A stretch of 64,000 bases of DNA from RGIG5612 sp045599965 (GTDB taxonomy: Bacteria; Bacillota; Clostridia; Lachnospirales; Lachnospiraceae): positions 1 to 64,000 of the forward strand of contig JAZRXA010000042.1 in assembly GCA_045599965.1 (NCBI GenBank), given 5' to 3'. Below are positions 58,124 to 64,000 of this stretch, piece by piece. The notes beneath the pieces were generated by a model. That model was not told the DNA's origin. It was given only the letters and a program-made list of their open reading frames with translations, and ran no database searches. Every line of letters begins with the position of its first letter. The stretch's first letter is position 1. The position numbers and the translations under genes are program-made.

Positions 58124-59041
58124 ATGATTAAGTATTTAATTAAGAGAATAATTCTTGCGATTGTTACTATATGGGCAGTTGCAACTCTTACATTCTTCTT
58201 GATGAATGCAGTACCAGGTGGTCCGTTCCTATCTGAGAAGGCTATTAGTCCTCAGGCAACGGCCAATTTGGAAGCGAAGTATGGTCTCGATAAACCTTTA
58301 ATCGAACAATACTTTACTTATATGGGTGATGCATTAAAAGGAGATTTTGGAGATAGTTTAAAACAAAGAGGTAGAACAGTTACACAAATTATATTAATGA
58401 AGTTTCCTGTTTCTGCTAGGGTTGGTGGTATCTCCGTTTTAGTAGCGTTAGTTGTCGGATCGCTGCTAGGCTGTATTGCAGCTTTAAATAGAGGAAAGGT
58501 TGTAGATAGCGTCGTTTCCGTTGTATCAACGCTGGGAATAGCGGTACCTAGTTTCGTTTTGTGTACGTTATTACTTTTTGCTTTTGGCGTTAGATTAAAA
58601 TGGTTACCGACATTAGGTCTTTCAACACCTCTTCATTATATAATGCCAGTAATTGCATTAGCATTTTATCCGACTGCTTATATTATGAGACTTATGAGAT
58701 CTTCTATGCTTGACGTATTAGGTCAAGATTATATGCGTACTGCTAAAGCTAAAGGTCTTCCTGAAAAAGCACAGTTATTTAAGCATGCATTAAGAAATGC
58801 AATCTTACCTGTTGTTACTTATGTAGGTCCTATGCTCGCTTACACAATCACAGGTAGTTTCGTAGTTGAAAAGATTTTCGTTATCCCTGGGCTTGGCGGC
58901 GAATTTATCGGTGCTATCCAAGGACGTGATTATACTTTGATTATGGGTACAACTATTTTCCTTGCTGTACTCGTTGTTGTAATGAATGTTATTGTCGATA
59001 TAGTTTATAAACTTATCGACCCTAGAATTAATCTTAAATAG
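58124..59041 (+). CDS. oppB: Oligopeptide ABC transporter permease OppB
   Basis: 305 residues with six membrane helices. The N-terminal LIKRIILAIVTIWAVATLTFFLM, the PGGPF motif after helix one and the EAA loop MRTAKAKGLPEKAQLFKHALRNAILP identify OppB/DppB. It forms the channel with OppC. It is the first gene of the opp operon; the site GGGAG is part of the leader repeat. Confidence 0.95.
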   Translation: MIKYLIKRIILAIVTIWAVATLTFFLMNAVPGGPFLSEKAISPQATANLEAKYGLDKPLIEQYFTYMGDALKGDFGDSLKQRGRTVTQIILMKFPVSARVGGISVLVALVVGSLLGCIAALNRGKVVDSVVSVVSTLGIAVPSFVLCTLLLFAFGVRLKWLPTLGLSTPLHYIMPVIALAFYPTAYIMRLMRSSMLDVLGQDYMRTAKAKGLPEKAQLFKHALRNAILPVVTYVGPMLAYTITGSFVVEKIFVIPGLGGEFIGAIQGRDYTLIMGTTIFLAVLVVVMNVIVDIVYKLIDPRINLK

Positions 59042-59055
59042 GAAGGAGGAGCAAA

Positions 59056-60102
59056 ATGACTAAAAATATTTTAAGCACTCAAATTAAATTAAAACCAGAA
59101 GATTTCGCTCCTGCTTCTAATGCAGAGAAAGCTAGCCAAGTTATAATGCGTGAAAGCGTTGGCTTCTGGAGAGATGGTGCAAGAAGATTAAGAAAAAATA
59201 AAGTTGCGATGGCAAGTATTATTGTAATTATTGTCATATTCTTATTTGCCTTTATAATTCCACTTTTCTATCCTTATAATTATAAGACTCAGTTTAAGGG
59301 AGCTAACAACTTAAAACCTTTTAAATATTCAGCTGAGGAACAAGCTAGGATAGATGCAGGTGAAAAAGTATTCCCACATATAATGGGAACAGATAAGATG
59401 GGACGTGACTACGCAATCCGTGTTATGGTTGGTGCGCGTATTTCACTTCTTGTTGGTATTATTGCGACAGCAATTATTTTAGTTATTGGTTCACTTTACG
59501 GATCCATTGCAGCATTCTTTGGTGGATGGGTCGATTTGATAATGATGAGAATTGTCGATATTATTTACACAATTCCAGATATCCTTTTGATCGTACTTTT
59601 ATCATTCGCCTTAAAGGCTCCTTTGGAGAAATTAACATACACTCCAGGATTTAAATGGATTGGTGTAGTAGGACCAAACTTAATTAGTATATTTATCGTA
59701 TTCGCACTTCTTTATTGGGTAGGTATGGCTCGTATGGTAAGAAGCCAGATTCTTACATTAAAAGAGAGCGAGTATGTTACAGCGGCAAAAGCTTTGGGTG
59801 TTGGACAAAGTAAAATAATTAGAAAGCACTTACTTACAAACTGTATTGGTACTTTGATTGTTACTACAACACTTCAAATCCCATCATCTATTTTTACTGA
59901 GAGTTTCTTAAGTTTCTTAGGTATGGGTGTTGCAGTTCCGCTTCCTTCATTAGGAAGTTTAGCTAGTGATGCAATTAATGGTATTGGAACAAATCCTCAC
60001 CTTTTATTCATCCCAGCTATTGTTATTTGTTTGATTATTTTAAGCTTTAACCTCTTAGGCGATGGTCTTCGTGATGCATTCGACCCTAAGTTGAAGAATT
60101 AA
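59056..60102 (+). CDS. oppC: Oligopeptide ABC transporter permease OppC
   Basis: 348 residues. A cytosolic N-terminal stretch of about 50 residues (ESVGFWRDGARRLRKNK, the OppC N domain) is followed by six helices, GTDKMGRDYAIRVMVGARISL and the EAA loop YVTAAKALGVGQSKIIRKHLL. It lies 14 bases after oppB with AAGGAGG upstream. Confidence 0.95.
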   Translation: MTKNILSTQIKLKPEDFAPASNAEKASQVIMRESVGFWRDGARRLRKNKVAMASIIVIIVIFLFAFIIPLFYPYNYKTQFKGANNLKPFKYSAEEQARIDAGEKVFPHIMGTDKMGRDYAIRVMVGARISLLVGIIATAIILVIGSLYGSIAAFFGGWVDLIMMRIVDIIYTIPDILLIVLLSFALKAPLEKLTYTPGFKWIGVVGPNLISIFIVFALLYWVGMARMVRSQILTLKESEYVTAAKALGVGQSKIIRKHLLTNCIGTLIVTTTLQIPSSIFTESFLSFLGMGVAVPLPSLGSLASDAINGIGTNPHLLFIPAIVICLIILSFNLLGDGLRDAFDPKLKN

Positions 60103-60116
60103 GGAAAGGTGAAATT

Positions 60117-61121
60117 ATGAGCAATGAATATTTAGTAAATATTGAGCATGAGCGCCTTTCATTCTTCACACCAGTTGGTGAAGTTAAGGCATTAAGCGAT
60201 GTTTCAATAAAATTAAAAGAAGGTGAAGTTTTAGGTATCGTAGGTGAATCTGGTTCAGGTAAATCTGTTACAGCTTATTCACTTATGGGACTTACAGCTC
60301 ATCCAGGAAAAATTATTGGTGGCGACATTCATTTTAACGGACATGACGTTGTTAACATGACTGAAAAAGAAATGTGTTCAATGCGTGGAAATGAAGTATC
60401 AATTATTTTCCAAGATCCTATGACAAGTCTTAACCCTGTATTTACAGTTGGCAACCAAATCATGGAAGCTGTTACACTTCATACAGAAAAGACTAAAGAA
60501 GAAGCTAAGGCAAGAGCGCTCGAACTTCTTGAACTTGTTGGAATTAATGAACCAGCAAAAAGACTTAAACAATATCCACATGAACTTTCAGGTGGTATGA
60601 GACAAAGAGTTATGATAGCTATGGCACTTGCATGTGAACCAAAGCTTCTTATAGCTGATGAGCCTACAACAGCTTTGGACGTTACTATCCAAGCACAAAT
60701 TCTAGAGCTCATTATGGAACTTAAAGATAAACTTGGAATGGCTATTATCATGATTACTCATGATCTTGGAGTTGTTGCAAGTATCTGTGATAATATTGCA
60801 GTTATGTATGCTGGAAAAATTATAGAATATGGAACAACTGATGAAATATTCTATGAGCCAAAGCATATGTACACAAAAGGACTTATTCGTTCAATTCCTA
60901 GAATTGATGCAAAAGAGAAGGAGAGATTAGTTCCTATTGAAGGAACACCTGTAGATTTACTTAATCCTCCTCCAGGATGTCCATTTGCACCTCGTTGCGA
61001 AGCATGTATGAAAATCTGCTTAAGAGAGATGCCACCTATAACTCAGCATAGTGAAACACATCATACACAATGCTGGTTAAATCAAAAAGAAGAATTCGAG
61101 AAAGGAGAAAGCAATGAGTGA
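60117..61121 (+). CDS. oppD: Oligopeptide ABC transporter ATPase OppD
   Basis: 334 residues. Walker A GESGSGKSV, signature LSGGMRQRVMIAMAL, Walker B LLIADEPTTALDV. The C-terminal oligopeptide-transporter domain has the four-cysteine type motif GCPFAPRCEACMKIC, which in related proteins binds an iron-sulfur cluster. It overlaps oppF by eight bases. Confidence 0.96.
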   Translation: MSNEYLVNIEHERLSFFTPVGEVKALSDVSIKLKEGEVLGIVGESGSGKSVTAYSLMGLTAHPGKIIGGDIHFNGHDVVNMTEKEMCSMRGNEVSIIFQDPMTSLNPVFTVGNQIMEAVTLHTEKTKEEAKARALELLELVGINEPAKRLKQYPHELSGGMRQRVMIAMALACEPKLLIADEPTTALDVTIQAQILELIMELKDKLGMAIIMITHDLGVVASICDNIAVMYAGKIIEYGTTDEIFYEPKHMYTKGLIRSIPRIDAKEKERLVPIEGTPVDLLNPPPGCPFAPRCEACMKICLREMPPITQHSETHHTQCWLNQKEEFEKGESNE

Positions 61122-62100
61122 TTTAGTAAAAGTTGAACACTTAAAACAATATTTTCTCCCTCGTGGTGTCGTAAACGGTAAAAAATTCGTACAGGCTGTT
61201 GATGACGTTTCTTTTACAATTCCAAAAGGAGAAACTTTAGGTCTTGTTGGTGAATCTGGTTGTGGCAAAACTACAACAGGACGTTCTATTCTTAGACTTA
61301 ACAATCCTACAGGCGGAAGATTTGAATACGATGGCGAAGTAATTTTTGATGTTGAGAAAAAGCAATATGCAAAAATGCTTCCATATAGAAAGAAAATGCA
61401 AATCGTTTTCCAGGATCCTTACGCAAGTCTTGATCCTAGAATGACAGTAGGTGATATTGTTGGTGAAGCTATTGATACTCACAACTTAGCAGCTAGTAAA
61501 CAAGAACGTTACGATATCATTATTGAAATGCTTGAAAGAGTTGGACTTAACTCAGAGCATGCTAATAGATACCCACATGAGTTCTCAGGTGGACAACGTC
61601 AAAGAGTTGGTATCGCTAGAGCGCTTGCTGTTAGACCAGAGTTTATAGTTTGCGACGAACCTATTTCAGCATTAGACGTTTCTATCCAAGCTCAGGTTTT
61701 GAATATGTTTGAAGATTTACAAAAAGATCTTGGACTTACATATTTATTTATTGCTCACGATCTTTCTTGTGTAAAACATATTTCAAATAGAATTGGTGTT
61801 ATGTATCTTGGATGTTTAGTTGAACTTGCAGATAGTTATGAAATAACCTCAAGACCACTTCATCCATATACAAAGTCTCTTATTTCAGCTATTCCTATTG
61901 CAGACCCTAAGCTTGCAAGAGAGAGTAAGAGAATTATCCTTGAAGGTGATGTACCTAGTCCAATTAATCCACCTTCAGGATGTCGCTTTAGAACAAGATG
62001 TCCATATGCAACAGAACAATGTGCAATGGAAAAACCTGAATTTAAGGAAGTTGAAACAGGACATTTTGTTGCTTGTCACAATTTAGATAAATGCAACTAA
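61114..62100 (+). CDS. oppF: Oligopeptide ABC transporter ATPase OppF
   Basis: 328 residues. Walker A GESGCGKTT, signature FSGGQRQRVGIARAL, Walker B FIVCDEPISALDV, and the C-terminal motif SGCRFRTRCPYATEQC. AAAGGAGA lies in the end of oppD. It pairs with OppD on the cytoplasmic face. Confidence 0.96.
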   Translation: MSDLVKVEHLKQYFLPRGVVNGKKFVQAVDDVSFTIPKGETLGLVGESGCGKTTTGRSILRLNNPTGGRFEYDGEVIFDVEKKQYAKMLPYRKKMQIVFQDPYASLDPRMTVGDIVGEAIDTHNLAASKQERYDIIIEMLERVGLNSEHANRYPHEFSGGQRQRVGIARALAVRPEFIVCDEPISALDVSIQAQVLNMFEDLQKDLGLTYLFIAHDLSCVKHISNRIGVMYLGCLVELADSYEITSRPLHPYTKSLISAIPIADPKLARESKRIILEGDVPSPINPPSGCRFRTRCPYATEQCAMEKPEFKEVETGHFVACHNLDKCN

Positions 62101-62114
62101 TTGCATAATAATTG

Positions 62115-62165
62115 TTGACAAAAAGCATTTTTAAAGATATTATATGCTTTAACATATTAAAGCAT
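62115..62165 (+). promoter_or_regulatory. Promoter and palindromic operator of oppA
   Basis: TTGACA (62115-62120), a 17-base spacer, TATTAT (62138-62143): a near-consensus promoter. Directly after the -10 box lies a perfect inverted repeat ATGCTTTAA (62144-62152) and TTAAAGCAT (62157-62165), and a further AAAGCAT sits in the spacer (62122-62128). The position over the transcription start is typical of repressor binding. Confidence 0.7.
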
Positions 62166-62220
62166 TAATATAGTAAATTAATAAATTATAATTTGTTAAA
62201 TTTAAATGGAGGAAAAAAAC

Positions 62221-63804
62221 ATGGCAAAAAGAATTATTGCGATTTTAATCGCGGCAGTTTTTGCAATCGGTTTAGTTGCTTGTGGCAAAAAAGGCGATGG
62301 CAAAATCCTTTCTGTTCAAGTTGGACCTGATCCAGAAACTATCGATCCTGCTCTTAACAGTGCGGTTGATGGTGGTAACATGATTCTTCATCTCTTTGAG
62401 TGCTTACTCATTGTAGATAAAGATGGCAATTTACAACCTGGACAAGCTGAAAGCTGGGAGACATCAGAAGATGGTCTTACATGGACTTTCAAATTAAGAA
62501 AAGGTCTAAAATGGTCAGATGGATCAGATCTTACAGCTGAAGACTTCGTATACAGCTGGAAGAGAGTTTGTGATCCTAACACAGCTGCACCTTATGCAGA
62601 AACTGTTTTAGGTATGGTTGAAGGTTTCGACGAAGCAATAGAAGGTAACCTTGATGCTCTTGGAGTAGAAGCAAAAGATGATACAACATTAGTTGTTCAC
62701 CTTACAGCTCCTTGCGGATTCTTCGGTGAACTTGCAGCTTTCGCAACATTAAGCCCAGTTCAAAAAGCAACTATTGAAAAGAATGGTGATGCTTGGGCTA
62801 CATCAGCAGAAACTTTTGTAACTAATGGACCATTCTACATTACAGAATGGGTACCAGGTTCACACATTTTAGTTTCTAAGAACCCTAACTACAGAGATAA
62901 AAAATCTATCAAACTTGATGGAATTAAGTTCAACCTTATCGAAGATGCTAATGCTTCATACGCAGCATACCAAAATGGTGAAGTTCTTATGATTAAGGAC
63001 GTTCCTACAGAAGAAATCCCATCATTAAAAGGTAATGATGACTTCTATATTGATCCTATCATTGGTACATACTATGTATCTTTGAACGATTCAATTGCAC
63101 CATTTAACAATGCTAAAGTTCGTAAAGCTTTATCACTTGCTATCGATAGAGAATATGTTGCTGGCACATTAATGCAAGGCACATATCAACCAGCTTACAA
63201 CTTCATGGGACCAGGCTGGAAGGTTGATGGAAAAGAATTCATGCAAGATACTTATATCTCAAATGATTATGAAGCTAACTTAGCAGAAGCTAAGAAACTC
63301 CTTGCTGAAGCTGGTTATCCAGATGGTAAAGGACTTGGACAACTTACATATTCAACAAACGATGCTGGATACCACAAAGTTGTTGCTGAGTACTTACAAG
63401 AAGCTTGGGCTAAACTTGGCGTAGACCTTAAAGTTGACGTAGTTGAGTGGAGTTCATTCACACCTATGAGACGTAACGGCGATTACCAAATCTCACGTAA
63501 CGGCTGGGTTGGTGACTACGCAGATCCTTCAAACATGTTAGATCTTATGTACTCAACAAATGGTAACAACGATGGTAAGTACAACAATCCTGAATTTGAT
63601 AAGCAAATGGATATCTCTAGATCAACTGGTGATGCTGAAGTTCGTGCTAAAGCAATGCACGCAGCTGAAGATGTCATGATGGAAGATGCTTCATGTATCC
63701 CAATCGCTTACTACACAGACTTCTATCTTATGAGCGAAAAAGTAACAGGTTGGTGGCATTCATCAACAGGATACTGGTACTTCATGTATGCTGATGTTAA
63801 ATAA
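62221..63804 (+). CDS. oppA: Oligopeptide ABC transporter substrate-binding lipoprotein
   Basis: 527 residues from ATG 62221, preceded by GGAGGA. The lipobox is IGLVAC. The SBP family 5 core shows PDPETIDPALNSAVDGGNM, TWTFKLRKGLKWSDGSDLTAEDFVYSW and LAIDREYVAG. It is anchored outside the membrane and feeds peptides to OppBCDF. It has its own strong promoter and terminator and highly biased codons, so it should be much more abundant than the membrane parts. Confidence 0.95.
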   Translation: MAKRIIAILIAAVFAIGLVACGKKGDGKILSVQVGPDPETIDPALNSAVDGGNMILHLFECLLIVDKDGNLQPGQAESWETSEDGLTWTFKLRKGLKWSDGSDLTAEDFVYSWKRVCDPNTAAPYAETVLGMVEGFDEAIEGNLDALGVEAKDDTTLVVHLTAPCGFFGELAAFATLSPVQKATIEKNGDAWATSAETFVTNGPFYITEWVPGSHILVSKNPNYRDKKSIKLDGIKFNLIEDANASYAAYQNGEVLMIKDVPTEEIPSLKGNDDFYIDPIIGTYYVSLNDSIAPFNNAKVRKALSLAIDREYVAGTLMQGTYQPAYNFMGPGWKVDGKEFMQDTYISNDYEANLAEAKKLLAEAGYPDGKGLGQLTYSTNDAGYHKVVAEYLQEAWAKLGVDLKVDVVEWSSFTPMRRNGDYQISRNGWVGDYADPSNMLDLMYSTNGNNDGKYNNPEFDKQMDISRSTGDAEVRAKAMHAAEDVMMEDASCIPIAYYTDFYLMSEKVTGWWHSSTGYWYFMYADVK

Positions 63805-63832
63805 TCTAGTTTAGGATTATTGATTAAACATT

Positions 63833-63862
63833 AAAGCGGGAGCGAATGCTCCCGCTTTTTTT
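63833..63862 (+). terminator. Terminator of oppA
   Basis: Perfect 11-bp stem AAAGCGGGAGC (63833-63843) and GCTCCCGCTTT (63848-63858), loop GAAT, then TTTT. Confidence 0.95.
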
Positions 63863-64000
63863 GCGCGAAGTGAGCCAAGCACACGTTAGTGAGCATGTTG
63901 GTTCCATATCGGAACATCGAGCACACAAATCCCCCTGTTATGCAAGGGGTCGCCACATGAGAGTATAAAGGACATGCTTCGAGGTCAAAAAGTATTCTCA
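63863..64000. other. Gene-free window end
   Basis: No credible ORF. A small hairpin GTTCC-ATATC-GGAAC (63901-63915) and a CCCC/GGGG pair (63932-63950) are present and the base composition is more GC-rich than the surroundings. It may be the start of a structured or repeated element continuing beyond the window. Confidence 0.35.

Noticed and set aside
63863..64000. Second copy of the structured RNA of 1799-1917
   Set aside because: Only about ten bases (AGCACACGTT) are shared with the reverse complement of 1816-1829; this is too little.
1..64000. CRISPR array, tRNA, rRNA or prophage
   Set aside because: No regularly spaced repeats, no cloverleaf-like intergenic sequence and no phage structural genes were seen.

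Overview
The window is an AT-rich chromosomal segment from a Gram-positive anaerobe, most likely a Lachnospiraceae-like Clostridium relative. The evidence is the gene order rho-rpmE-DUF1385-prmC-prfA, a DUF4364 gene beside engB, strong AAGGAGG-type ribosome binding sites, lipoprotein-type binding proteins, butyrate kinase, and an Rpn-family nuclease of the type common in that family. No rRNA, tRNA, CRISPR array, origin or complete insertion sequence was found. The first gene is cut by the left edge.

Layout. 1-2340: a truncated gene of unknown function, an Rpn-type PD-(D/E)XK nuclease and about 900 bases without genes that hold inverted hairpin repeats, a TIR-bounded element and a GC-rich structured island. 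2342-5712: a URO-D-fold protein, queT behind a preQ1-I riboswitch, a DUF362 protein and a macrodomain protein. 5927-11083: an ftsEX operon with a PucR/CdaR-type regulator, an S41 protease and an M23 coiled-coil peptidoglycan hydrolase. 11104-19766: housekeeping genes (engB, DUF4364, rho, rpmE, DUF1385, prmC, prfA), an orphan MBOAT acyltransferase and GAPDH with a lysine-rich tail.

20032-43452 is a carbohydrate region. It has Gfo/Idh/MocA oxidoreductases and xylose-isomerase-like TIM-barrel enzymes in several pairs, a NahK-like kinase, a hexapeptide acetyltransferase, deoxyribose-phosphate aldolase, a ROK kinase, a Gld-type ABC exporter with a DUF4340 protein, a four-gene sugar ABC importer, an MFS transporter and nagA. 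The 43449-44159 interval is a self-contained cassette that looks like a type III (RNA antitoxin) TenpIN-like toxin-antitoxin system: promoter, pseudoknot-forming RNA, attenuator hairpin, toxin, terminator.

44192-55735 is the most interesting metabolic block. On the minus strand, an AraC regulator fused to a catalytically dead GH39-like domain is followed by a DUF6379 subunit, a TIM-barrel subunit and a Gfo/Idh/MocA oxidoreductase. This is the composition of the DgpABC/CarABC-type C-glycoside deglycosidase system, in which the sugar is oxidised at C3 and the C-C bond is then cleaved. Divergent from it run a CocE-type hydrolase, a second sugar ABC importer and a flavodoxin-fold reductase with a zinc-ribbon tail. 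Together they suggest uptake, deacylation, 3-oxidation and cleavage of plant glycosides. The window ends with butyrate kinase, a PAP2 phosphatase and an oppBCDF-oppA peptide importer.

All functions are read from motifs, length and context. No database search was run.
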